Below are positions 1 through 9,131 of a stretch of DNA of 64,000 nucleotides, piece by piece (the first letter of the stretch is position 1; each line of letters opens with the position of its first letter). Source of the stretch: JBCDBW01 sp039182965 (GTDB taxonomy: Bacteria > Verrucomicrobiota > Verrucomicrobiia > Verrucomicrobiales > DEV007); contig JBCDBW010000006.1 in the NCBI GenBank assembly GCA_039182965.1, positions 5,960-69,959 of the forward strand, in the 5' to 3' direction. The notes under the pieces are model-generated. The model saw only the letters and a program-made list of their open reading frames with translations. It searched no databases and was not told the DNA's origin. Both the position numbers and the translations under genes were made by a program.

Positions 1-2
1 CT

Positions 3-167
3 TTCGTCACCTCCCAAAAGCTGGCGAAACATCTCGAACTCAGCCCGTCCACCTGCGATCGCCTCATCGCCAGCCTTATAAAGCTGGACATCCTCCGCGA
101 AATAACCGGCCAACAAAGAAACCGCATCTTCTCCTTCCACAAGTATTTCAATCTCTTCACACAGTAA
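3..167 (+). CDS. C-terminal end of a Fic/DOC-family protein (partial)
   Basis: The window opens inside this gene. The frame starting at base 3 is open for 54 codons and stops with TAA at 165-167. The visible tail reads like the small winged-helix domain that closes many Fic (AMP-transferase) proteins: a helix-turn-helix-like stretch (SPSTCDRLIASL) followed by D-I-L-R-E-I-T-G-Q-Q-R-N-R-I-F and an aromatic-rich end. The Fic catalytic motif (HxFxDGNGR) would lie upstream of the window, so activity cannot be judged. The ECF sigma factor that follows is on the same strand after a gap of about 75 bp, but nothing shows that they share a transcript. Assignment rests only on the tail pattern. Confidence 0.55.
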   Translation, partial: FVTSQKLAKHLELSPSTCDRLIASLIKLDILREITGQQRNRIFSFHKYFNLFTQ

Positions 168-241
168 TTGTCATCTCCCTATACCGCCGTGACAAAACCA
201 TCCAAGAGTATTTGAATAGTTCACGCCTACACAATCCACCA

Positions 242-868
242 ATGGATACCGCCCCGACAAGGCAAACCCTCCTCATCAAAATCCGCGACCACGACGACAA
301 CGCCGCCTGGTCCGAATTCACCCACCTCTACACCCCTCTCATCAACAACTTCGCCCTTGCCCGAGGCCTCAACCCCGAGGATGCCGCCGACGTCACCCAA
401 GACACTCTCAAAGCCGTCGCCAAAGCCATCGAAAACTTCCAATACGATCCCGACAAAGGCACCTTCCGCTCCTGGCTCTACACCGTTACCCGCTCGAAAC
501 TCAACCAACACTTCGCCAAAAACCTCAAACACCCGCCCGCCTCCGGCTCCACCGCCGTCCACCAAATCATCGAGGAATCCCCCGACCCCACGTCCGACGA
601 CGAACGCCAGCGCGAATACTGGGAACTCGAATACAAACGTCACATCTTCGACTGGGCCGCATCCAAAACCCGTCACGAATTCGAAGCCAAGACCTGGAAC
701 GCCTTCTGGAAAACCGCCGTCGATCAAGTGCCCCCCGCAGAAGCCGCCCGCCAACTCAACATGACCCCCGGAGCCGTCACCGTCGCCAAACATCGCGTCA
801 TCAAACGCCTGCGCGATAAAGTCCAAAGCGTCACCGGCGACATTGACCTTCCCGCCCACGTAGCCTAA
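242..868 (+). CDS. ECF-type RNA polymerase sigma factor
   Basis: A 208-residue sigma-70 family factor of the extracytoplasmic-function type, directing RNA polymerase to a dedicated promoter set. Region 2 is visible near the N terminus (AWSEFTHLYTPLI, then DAADVTQDTLKAV and GTFRSWLYTVTRSKLNQ), and region 4 near the C terminus (PPAEAARQLNMTPGAVTVAKHRVIKRLRDKV). The motif TRQTLLIKIRD right after the chosen ATG matches where related factors begin; an upstream in-frame TTG at 212 would add ten unlike residues, so I prefer 242. The Ser/Thr kinase gene follows after about 110 bp on the same strand. ECF factors beside Ser/Thr kinases are a recurring arrangement in Planctomycetes and Verrucomicrobia, which suggests that the kinase controls or is controlled by this factor. 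No anti-sigma factor was seen. Confidence 0.9.
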   Translation: MDTAPTRQTLLIKIRDHDDNAAWSEFTHLYTPLINNFALARGLNPEDAADVTQDTLKAVAKAIENFQYDPDKGTFRSWLYTVTRSKLNQHFAKNLKHPPASGSTAVHQIIEESPDPTSDDERQREYWELEYKRHIFDWAASKTRHEFEAKTWNAFWKTAVDQVPPAEAARQLNMTPGAVTVAKHRVIKRLRDKVQSVTGDIDLPAHVA

Positions 869-977
869 TCGCCTCCCCTTTCCAACCGACTAACTGACTA
901 ACCGATCAACCCTCCAGCAAGCCCGTCTCCCTCTCAAAAGAAATTCGCGCCCATTCGTGTCCATTCGTGGTTCCAAC

Positions 978-3900
978 ATGCCTCCCAAAAAGCCATCCGA
1001 TTCCGAACTCCGCGCCCTCCTCGACGGCACTCTGCCCCTGGATGAAGAACAAAGCTTGACCGAACTCATCGCCAGGTCACCCGATATTGAAGCCCGCCTC
1101 GCCCTCCTATCCGGTGCCACCGAATTCGAACGCGACTTCTCACCCGGCCCCAGCTCCGCAAATCACGCCATCCACTCATCATCAACGCATAGTACCCCAC
1201 ATAAAGCCCCCCAAACCGCCCTCCTCTCCCTCCTCCAACCCTCCGACGACCCCCAGTCCAAAGGCCGCCTCGGGACCTGTGAAGTCGAAGCCGTCATCGC
1301 CACCGGCGGCATGGCCATTGTCTACAAAGCACGCGATACCGAACTCAATCGCACCGTCGCCATCAAACTCCTCTCTCCCGTCCTCGCCAACAACCCCGAC
1401 GCCCGCGAACGATTCCTCCGGGAAGCTCGCTCCAGCGCCGCCCTCGATCATCCTAACATTGTTCCGATCTTTTCCGTCGAGCCCGGCCACGACCCGCCCT
1501 ACTTCGCCATGCGCTTCGTCGACGGAGAATCCCTCCAGGAAAGACTCGATCGCGAGCCCGGCCGGCCGCTGCCCCTAACCGAGGTCATTCCCATCGCCGA
1601 AGCCATCGCCGCCGCCCTTCAGCACGCTCACGGTAAAAATCTCATCCATCGTGACCTTAAGCCCTCCAATATCCTCCTCGAACACTTTTCCTCCGGTCCA
1701 GCTGGCACTTACCTCACCGATTTCGGACTCGCCCGGCCCTCCCAGCAATCAGCTTCCCTCGCCCTCACCCAAACCGGACACTTCATCGGTACCCCGGAGT
1801 TCATGTCCCCCGAACAAGCCGCCGGTGACAGCCGCACGGTCGACCACCGCACCGATCTCTTCTCGCTTGGAGCCGTCATCTACACCATCGCCACCGGACA
1901 CCCCCCTTTTTCCGGCGAATCGTTCACCCAGCTCGCCCACCAAATTACCGAAGTCGCCCCAGAACCGCCCCGGCGCCTCAACGCCGATCTCCCCTCATGG
2001 CTCGCCAATCTCATCTCCCGCCTCCTCGCCAAGAAACCCGCCGATCGCCCCCAATCCGCCGCCGATGTTCTGCGCGTCCTCCAACAAAAAACCAACCTCG
2101 GCTCCCCAACCCAGACCCGCCTCACCGGCCAACGAACACGGCGCTTCAAACGCCTCCGAAACGCGACCCTCCTCGCCGGCTCCACCGCCGCACTCCTCCT
2201 CGTAGCCCTTCTCATCACCGAACGCACCGGCCAAACCGCCCTCGTCAACGCCCTCCTCTCCGCCCGCTCCGGTCATCCCTTATACCTCGCCGGAAAATGG
2301 GGCACGCTGCCCGACTTCGAAACCGCCATCACTCAAGCCAACCCGGGCGATACCGTGGTCGTTCGCGCCCACCGGGAATTCGATTTCCCAAAATCCCTCA
2401 GCATCCCCCCCGGAAAACCCCTCACGATCCGCGCCGCAAAAGGCTTCCACCCAAAGATCGTCGGCGAAGGCCGTATCCAAACCAAATCAGCCCTCCGCTT
2501 GGTCGATCTCACCTTCATTCAGGCATACCAGGAAGACAGTAGCTACAACATCATCCGCATCGAGAATGCCACGCTCTCCGTCGAACACTGTAAGTTCGTC
2601 CGCAATACGATCACTCCCGATCAGGTTCCCATCCCCAGCAAAAGCCTCATCTGGGCCGCCAATTGCACCGCCATTACAGTCCGGGAGTGCGAAGTCTACG
2701 CCCAAGGCTCTCCCTTCATCGCTGCCGAGATGCTGGACCCCGCTGGCACGAACGACACCTGCCAGATCAGCATCAAAAACTCGCTCATTGCGGCCGAACC
2801 CATCTGGCTGCGTCAAGGGAACACCGCCAAACACTTCGAGGTCGACCTGAAACATAGCGAGATATCGGGCCGCTCGCTCGCCCGTTTCGACGAGGGCTTT
2901 TCCCCCGGAACCACCGCCATCACGGCCCAACATTCCATCCTTCGCCACCACGAGGCGCTCATCGACCACCCCTGGCCAAACCCGGAAACCATGAAAAAAC
3001 ACGTCAGCTGGTCCGGCGATAAAAACCTATTCGCAGCAGGATCCGCCTTCGCCTTCTTCTCACCACCCGAACTGCCAATCAATTCCCTCACCAGATGGCG
3101 AACGCTCTGGGAATCCGAATCCGCCAACCCCGATCAATCCTCCCAACTCACCGACCCCATTTTCCTCGGTCCGCAAGTCTCCGCTCAGACCGCCCAAAAC
3201 AGCCCCCTCCCCCTCCTCCTCTCACCCTCACCCAAAGCAATCACCACACACTGGCCAACGCTGAAGAAGGTCGGCGTTGCGGTCAGTGCCCTGGGACCAA
3301 GAGACCGCTCCCCCACAAGCAACTCCCCGCCCGCGACACGGCCCGCACCCCCACTCTCTGAAATCCCCACAACCATCGAACGCACGGGGACGACCTTCCC
3401 CTCACTCAGCGAAGCCCTTGCCCAATCCCGACCCCACGACACTCTCTCACTCTCCGTTGACGCCACATCCGAGACCCGCATGCCTTCGATCTTCCTCCCC
3501 AATCACGCCATCACCCTGCGAGCCGCCCCAGGCGCATCCCCTCGCCTCGTCGCCATTGATTCTCGCATCCCCCTCTTCACCGCCACCGCCGCCCTCACTC
3601 TCGAAGGTCTCAACCTCGTAACCGCCAACTACGAAAACCCGCCACCTCTCATCTACACCCGCAAAGCCCCACTCACTCTCAAAAACTGCCTCGCCCATCG
3701 ACCCGCAATCCCCGGCCAAGCTTATACACCCGGGGCATCCGCCAGTCTCATCCTCTGCCACGACAGCCCCCGCATCACCATCCGGAATTCCGCCCTCTTC
3801 GCGGGCAACCTCGCCGCTATTACGCTCGCCTCCCAGCGGACCTCGCCTGACACCACACCTCGCATCCGCTTCGAAAACTCACTCGTCATCGCTACCCACG

Positions 3901-4412
3901 GCCTCTCCATCAACCCCTTTGCCCCCCATCACTTGGAACTCGAAATCGACCGATCGCTCTTCCTCGCCGGCTCGCACTTCCAACCGCCGCCAACGCCATA
4001 TCACCTCCCCCAATTCTCCATAACCACCTCCCGCAGCATCTTCGACGGCCTCCGGCTCTGGTATGCTCCCGACAGAACAACCAAAGACTTGTCTCACCAT
4101 CTCGACTGGCGCGGAACCTCCAATCACTACCGTCTCGCCTACGGATTCTTCCACTCGCCCTCGCAACAAATGACCCAGGACGACCAGAACGCCTTCCGTT
4201 CCATGAAAGCGTGGGAATCCGTCTCCGGAAAAAGAGAAGCACTCTCCACTTCTCTTCTCCAAGGCAGAAATATCGAGGTCGATCCCCGTGACCAACTCGT
4301 CCAGGCCCTCAAACGCCAGGATCACAAAGCAATCGCACGCCACCTCGCCAAACGCCAATATCCGCCCGGTCTTGGTCCCGATCCTGCTCAAATGGGGCCT
4401 CTCGCGCCTTAG
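978..4412 (+). CDS. Membrane Ser/Thr protein kinase with duplicated beta-helix outer region
   Basis: A 1144-residue PknB-like kinase. Order: a short N-terminal segment (SDSELRALLDGTLPLDEEQ) like those of anti-sigma proteins, a kinase domain at about 95-380, one membrane helix at about 395-415, then some 730 residues with the repetitive look of right-handed beta-helices. Catalytic features: Lys130 in VAIKLL, HRDLKPSN with Asp226, DFGLA with Asp248, then GTPEFMSPEQ. The glycine loop reads IATGGMAIV, so its first Gly is Ala. The outer part is an internal duplication: a unit ending in LTIRAAKGFHPKIV recurs about 330 residues later ending in ITLRAAPGASPRLV. The ATG at 978 is chosen over an in-frame GTG at 957 that sits in a direct repeat (CCATTCGTG at 951 and 961). 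Substrates are unknown; sigma factor upstream, secreted beta-helix proteins downstream. Confidence 0.9.
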   Translation: MPPKKPSDSELRALLDGTLPLDEEQSLTELIARSPDIEARLALLSGATEFERDFSPGPSSANHAIHSSSTHSTPHKAPQTALLSLLQPSDDPQSKGRLGTCEVEAVIATGGMAIVYKARDTELNRTVAIKLLSPVLANNPDARERFLREARSSAALDHPNIVPIFSVEPGHDPPYFAMRFVDGESLQERLDREPGRPLPLTEVIPIAEAIAAALQHAHGKNLIHRDLKPSNILLEHFSSGPAGTYLTDFGLARPSQQSASLALTQTGHFIGTPEFMSPEQAAGDSRTVDHRTDLFSLGAVIYTIATGHPPFSGESFTQLAHQITEVAPEPPRRLNADLPSWLANLISRLLAKKPADRPQSAADVLRVLQQKTNLGSPTQTRLTGQRTRRFKRLRNATLLAGSTAALLLVALLITERTGQTALVNALLSARSGHPLYLAGKWGTLPDFETAITQANPGDTVVVRAHREFDFPKSLSIPPGKPLTIRAAKGFHPKIVGEGRIQTKSALRLVDLTFIQAYQEDSSYNIIRIENATLSVEHCKFVRNTITPDQVPIPSKSLIWAANCTAITVRECEVYAQGSPFIAAEMLDPAGTNDTCQISIKNSLIAAEPIWLRQGNTAKHFEVDLKHSEISGRSLARFDEGFSPGTTAITAQHSILRHHEALIDHPWPNPETMKKHVSWSGDKNLFAAGSAFAFFSPPELPINSLTRWRTLWESESANPDQSSQLTDPIFLGPQVSAQTAQNSPLPLLLSPSPKAITTHWPTLKKVGVAVSALGPRDRSPTSNSPPATRPAPPLSEIPTTIERTGTTFPSLSEALAQSRPHDTLSLSVDATSETRMPSIFLPNHAITLRAAPGASPRLVAIDSRIPLFTATAALTLEGLNLVTANYENPPPLIYTRKAPLTLKNCLAHRPAIPGQAYTPGASASLILCHDSPRITIRNSALFAGNLAAITLASQRTSPDTTPRIRFENSLVIATHGLSINPFAPHHLELEIDRSLFLAGSHFQPPPTPYHLPQFSITTSRSIFDGLRLWYAPDRTTKDLSHHLDWRGTSNHYRLAYGFFHSPSQQMTQDDQNAFRSMKAWESVSGKREALSTSLLQGRNIEVDPRDQLVQALKRQDHKAIARHLAKRQYPPGLGPDPAQMGPLAP

Positions 4413-4487
4413 CAAGGCAATGCCCACCTCTACCCCCGGCTCTTTTCCTGTAATCGACTCCCGTCCTCCCGAGTATCCACCGTTACC

Positions 4488-7400
4488 ATGGACCGCCCTT
4501 ACCATCGCCTGTCTGCCTTTCTCGCCGCCGCCTTGATCCTCCTCGCCGCCGCCATCCCCTCCCAAGCCGCCTCAGGCGGTCCCGACAGCTACGGATACAC
4601 CTGGGACGATGCCATCACATTCCAATGGATCGATATCACCACCACCGGCCAGCTCGTCCTCTCCAGCGGCTCCAACACAAGTTCTAACGACGCCACCAAC
4701 GGCATCGGCTCACCCGTCGAGCTCGGATTCCCATTTACCATCTACGGCCAAACCATCACCCAACTCGTCCCCACCACCGAAGGATACCTCTCCAGCGACC
4801 CCGCGGAGGCCGGCCTCGATAACACCAACGATTGCCCCCTGCCTACGCTTCCCGACAAAGGCACCGGCATCCGCATCTACGCATACCACGCCGATCTCAA
4901 TCTCAATCAAGCCCAGTCCAACGTCTACTACCAGTATTTCCCAAAAAGCCCCCACGGACACTACGACGGGGGGGTCAGCATCTTCACTTGGGAAAACGCC
5001 GCCATCGGAACCTCCTCCATCTTCGTCCTCGATTTCCAGGCCCTCCTCTTCGACAACGGCGACATCATCATCAATTACGACACCGGCGGCTTCACTTTCA
5101 CCAACAACGCCACCATCGGCCTCCAGGACACGGTCTCCGCCAACGGCATCGCCGCCCGATGTAACCCCGCCGGCGGGATCACCGGACAGGACGCCATCCT
5201 CTTCGAAATCCCCGCCACCGTCGTCAATGCCACCGACCTCAATTCGCTCCGAAACGCCATCACCAACACTCCCGCCGGCGGCAAAATCACCTTCGGCCCC
5301 ACCACCACCGAACAAGATTACATCGGCACCCTCACCATCGCCAAACCCCTCGCCTTTAGCGGCCCCACCGTCTCAGGCCTTCAAGCGACCTTTTCATCCA
5401 AACAAATCGAATGGGACATCCGAGACAAAGTCGTCTTCGACCACAGCCGCTTCAGCGAAGTCGACGACGACCCGTTCACGCTCCAAAGCGGCGCCATCCT
5501 CAAACTCTCCAACTGCGCCATCTTCGGCGCCGGTGACCACGCCATCACCGCAGACGACAATACCCGCATCGACCTCGCCTTCACCCGCATCGAATGCCCC
5601 CAACCCGACAGTTCCCACCTCCTCGACCTGCGCCGAAATACAACACTCAACATCGACTGCTCCGTCCTCTCCGACTCGCGCTCTCATGCCATTTTCGTCA
5701 ATGACTCCGGCGCCGCACCCGCCTCCCCCAATATCCAGATCCGCACGTCCTCCATCGTCAACAACCGCGGCGGCGCCCTCGTCGGCCGCAGCATCAATGC
5801 CCTCCTCGAAAACATAACCCTCTCCCAAAATCAGGATGCCGCCGTCGACCTCGACAATTCCACCCTCGCCACGTCCTTCTGCACCATCGTCGAAAACCAC
5901 GGTGGCCTCGACCTCTTCAACACCGCCGCCACCCTCAACCACACGATCCTCGCCCAGAACTTCAACCCCGCCCTCGGCAGCCTCGACAATCTCTCCATCA
6001 GCGGCGGCGCCTCCGCCACCTCCCTCGGATACAACCTCACCGACGACACGACGTCTGCCGTCTTCGCCTCCACCGGCGACCTCGTCAATACCGACCCCCT
6101 CCTCACCCCCCTCACCATCTTCGGTCCCAATGCCTCCTTCCCCATGTTCTGCCACCTCCCTCTCGCCGCCAGTCCCGTCATCGAGGCCGGCGCCTTCGGC
6201 GTTGGCAACACCCCCCCCACCGACCAACGCCTCTTGCCACGCTTCGGAAACGGCGACAACAGCGGCATCGCTCTTCTCGATATCGGCGCAATCGAACACG
6301 GCACCTTTCGCACCGTCACCACCAACATCGATGAGAACAACGGCACCGTCGCAGGCTTTGGCGCGTCCCTCCGCGAGGTGGGAGCCCTCGCCACCGGAGC
6401 CGAGGTCATTCGCTTCGCCAACTCCCTGAACGGAAGCGTCATCGATATGTCGATCATCCCCCAAATCTCGCCAATTGGAGCATCCGTGTTCGTCGACGCC
6501 TCCACCCTCCCCGATGGCATCACCATTTCCGGAGACAACAGTTTCAGCGCCGACGCCCTCTTCGCCGGCCGCGCCACCCACGGGATCACCTTTCGCGACG
6601 CCCGGAATTCCGCCGTCCGCAATACCTTCAGCGGCAACACCACCGCCTTCACCAATTGCCGTTTCATCAGCAACCAGGTCACCGTCGGGAATGGCTCCCC
6701 CACCTACGACACCTGGGGCGGCGCCATCGCCAATACCGGCATCCTCCTCGTCAATGAATGCACCTTTCTCGGAAACCAATCCCAAGCAACCATTCCCGGC
6801 GACGGCGGAGCCATCGCAAACATCGGTGTGAACAATCGGCCCGCCACGGTCTTTGCCATAGAATGCCAGTTCGAAGGCAACCAGGCCGGCCGAAATGGCG
6901 GAGCCATCGCTTCCAATGTCGCCGGAACCGCCCCGAATCGCGTCCACATCGACCGCTGCAACTTTGACAACAACGCCGCTGCATCAGGAGGTGCCGTCTA
7001 CTTGGCCACCCAAGGCCTCTGCCAGGACACGATCAGCCGCTCCGCTTTCCACGAGAACAACGCCAGTGACGTGCTCACCGGCGGAGGCGCCCTTCGGGCC
7101 CAGGGCTTCGTGCTCGTCGGCGGCGCCGGTGGCACGCTCGTCAATAGCGGCGGCGTCGAAATCAGCTACTCCACCTTCCATCGCAATTTCGCCAACAATG
7201 TCAGCGGCGATGGCGGCGCCATGCGCCTCTCCGGCGGCCCCCACTCCATCGATCACTGCACCATCACTCAAAACCAATGCGAAGAAGGCGGTGCCATCTC
7301 CCTCCTCGCAAACGGTATCCTCGATATCAAGAACACGATCGTCGACAACAACTACGGCACCTTCAACGGCATCCTCACCCCCCAGGAACTCGCCATCGAG

Positions 7401-9032
7401 GCCGGCTCCAATTTCAATTCGCTCGGCCGAAATCTCTCCGGCTCCCTCGTCCCCGAATTCGATCACCCCACCGACCTCACCGGCACCATCCCGCTCCTCG
7501 GCCCCTTCCTCCCGAACGGCGGCCCCACGCCTTCCCGCCGACCCCTCGCCACCAGCCCCGCCATCGACGCCGGCCCCACCACCGGCTGCCCCACTGACCA
7601 ACGCGGCATCACCGGCAAAACCGGCGCCGCCACCGATATCGGCGCCGTCGAGGTCGCCCCAGCGCTCATCGTCACCACCACCGCCGACGAGTTCAACAAC
7701 CCTGCCGGCCCAAACCTCTCCCTCCGCGAAGCCATTCGCGATGTCCCCGATGGCGGACGCATCCTCTTTGACGAAAACACACTGGCCGGCTTCACCACCA
7801 TCGACCTGTCAACAGTCGCCCTCGGCCAAGGCACCCAACTCACGATCTCAAAAAACGTCACCATCGACGCCACCACCCTCTCAAAAGGCATCACCATCAA
7901 CGGCCCCGGTGCCGCACGCTGCCTCAATATCACCAACGGCGATCACACGGTCGCCCTCCACGGCATCTCCTTCACCGGCGGCAACGCCAACCTTCGCGGC
8001 GGCGCCATCCGCAAAGGCGCCGGCACCAATCTCACCATGACCGAAGGCGCCATCCACAACAATCGCGCCACCAACGACGGCGGCGCCATCCGCGCCGAAG
8101 CCGGAAACCTTACGCTCCAAAACATCACCCTCTCCACCAACATCACCGACGCCACCGGCGGTGCCATCTCCGCCACCACCGACGCCGTCATCGACCTCAG
8201 CCATTGCACCATCGTCGACAATAAAGCCGCCTCCGGTGCCGCCGGTATTGACCTCGATGACAACGCCGACCTCACCATCAAATACACCATCCTCGGCCAA
8301 AACCTCCTCGATCCGTCCACCAATCTCGCCAATTACGATGCCGCCCCGACCGCCACCACGACGTCCGAAGGCAAAAATCTCACCGACGACGCCGGCCAAC
8401 CCTGGTTCGTCGGCACCGACACCGCCGCCAATCTCCTCATCTCCGGCTTCGGCGACCTCGGCGGCCTCGCCAAAGTCCACCCGCCCCTCCCCCACAGCCC
8501 CAACGTCAACGCCGGAAACCCAAATGCCATCGTCGCCACCCGCATCGACGCCCGGGGCCAACCCCGCCTCTACGGAGGCTCCATCGACATCGGCGCCATG
8601 GAAATGGGCGACGACGGCGTCGACACCGATATGGACGGCATCACCGACGAATGGGAGGTCTTCTACGGCCTCAACGAAAACGATCCCAACGACGCCGCTC
8701 TCGACCTCGATGGCGACGGCCAAACCGCCCTCGAAGAACACCTCGCTCACACCCTCCCCAATTCCAGTTCTTCCACCCTCAAATCCCGCAGCCTCGCCTC
8801 CACCGCCGCCCCAGGCACCGGGGCCCTCACTTCCGTAAAAGTCGATTGGGATTCCGTCCCCGGCGTCACCTACGAAATCTGGCACTCCACCGACCTCGGC
8901 CAAAGCGATCCCTGGGAGCTGGAAGCCGTCGTGCCCGGCAAATTCAACGGCACCTTCACCGAAGCCGTCCTCAACAACCCAAGCATCCTCGCCAACCGCA
9001 ACGCATTCTTCGAAATCCGCCCCGCCCAATAG
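4488..9032 (+). CDS. Giant secreted parallel beta-helix protein (CSLREA / choice-of-anchor Q type)
   Basis: A 1514-residue exported protein. Residues 1-27 form a clear signal peptide (hydrophobic AAALILLAAAIPSQA). Residues 30-250 form a nidogen-like module (FQWIDITTTGQ, VELGFPFTIYG, ALLFDNGDIII). The rest is parallel beta-helix in modules that open with a CSLREA-like segment (for example NLSLREAIRDVPDGG, with N-L in place of C) and close with a choice-of-anchor-Q segment (LATSPAIDAG, TDQRG, DIGAVE). Near the C terminus is an Asp-rich calcium-type repeat (DTDMDGITDEWE, DLDGDGQT), and the protein ends NAFFEIRP. Such proteins are normally surface or secreted adhesins or glycan-binding proteins; the ligand is unknown. 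A paralogue follows 99 bp downstream. The ATG at 4488 directly starts the signal peptide. There is no Shine-Dalgarno sequence. Confidence 0.85.
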   Translation: MDRPYHRLSAFLAAALILLAAAIPSQAASGGPDSYGYTWDDAITFQWIDITTTGQLVLSSGSNTSSNDATNGIGSPVELGFPFTIYGQTITQLVPTTEGYLSSDPAEAGLDNTNDCPLPTLPDKGTGIRIYAYHADLNLNQAQSNVYYQYFPKSPHGHYDGGVSIFTWENAAIGTSSIFVLDFQALLFDNGDIIINYDTGGFTFTNNATIGLQDTVSANGIAARCNPAGGITGQDAILFEIPATVVNATDLNSLRNAITNTPAGGKITFGPTTTEQDYIGTLTIAKPLAFSGPTVSGLQATFSSKQIEWDIRDKVVFDHSRFSEVDDDPFTLQSGAILKLSNCAIFGAGDHAITADDNTRIDLAFTRIECPQPDSSHLLDLRRNTTLNIDCSVLSDSRSHAIFVNDSGAAPASPNIQIRTSSIVNNRGGALVGRSINALLENITLSQNQDAAVDLDNSTLATSFCTIVENHGGLDLFNTAATLNHTILAQNFNPALGSLDNLSISGGASATSLGYNLTDDTTSAVFASTGDLVNTDPLLTPLTIFGPNASFPMFCHLPLAASPVIEAGAFGVGNTPPTDQRLLPRFGNGDNSGIALLDIGAIEHGTFRTVTTNIDENNGTVAGFGASLREVGALATGAEVIRFANSLNGSVIDMSIIPQISPIGASVFVDASTLPDGITISGDNSFSADALFAGRATHGITFRDARNSAVRNTFSGNTTAFTNCRFISNQVTVGNGSPTYDTWGGAIANTGILLVNECTFLGNQSQATIPGDGGAIANIGVNNRPATVFAIECQFEGNQAGRNGGAIASNVAGTAPNRVHIDRCNFDNNAAASGGAVYLATQGLCQDTISRSAFHENNASDVLTGGGALRAQGFVLVGGAGGTLVNSGGVEISYSTFHRNFANNVSGDGGAMRLSGGPHSIDHCTITQNQCEEGGAISLLANGILDIKNTIVDNNYGTFNGILTPQELAIEAGSNFNSLGRNLSGSLVPEFDHPTDLTGTIPLLGPFLPNGGPTPSRRPLATSPAIDAGPTTGCPTDQRGITGKTGAATDIGAVEVAPALIVTTTADEFNNPAGPNLSLREAIRDVPDGGRILFDENTLAGFTTIDLSTVALGQGTQLTISKNVTIDATTLSKGITINGPGAARCLNITNGDHTVALHGISFTGGNANLRGGAIRKGAGTNLTMTEGAIHNNRATNDGGAIRAEAGNLTLQNITLSTNITDATGGAISATTDAVIDLSHCTIVDNKAASGAAGIDLDDNADLTIKYTILGQNLLDPSTNLANYDAAPTATTTSEGKNLTDDAGQPWFVGTDTAANLLISGFGDLGGLAKVHPPLPHSPNVNAGNPNAIVATRIDARGQPRLYGGSIDIGAMEMGDDGVDTDMDGITDEWEVFYGLNENDPNDAALDLDGDGQTALEEHLAHTLPNSSSSTLKSRSLASTAAPGTGALTSVKVDWDSVPGVTYEIWHSTDLGQSDPWELEAVVPGKFNGTFTEAVLNNPSILANRNAFFEIRPAQ

Positions 9033-9131
9033 CCAAGAGGCCAAAAGCGATTCACCAGCGCCCCACCCCGCTGCCTCCTCCCCAAGCCCAGCCAGCACGC
9101 TACCCAAAAAAACCACACTTGCCTGTAACCG

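Noticed and set aside
227..859. Long open frames opposite the sigma factor and many other genes
   Set aside because: C-rich coding strands leave the antisense frames free of stops; these products are low-complexity (runs of G, V, E, D or P, S, T) and have no motifs.
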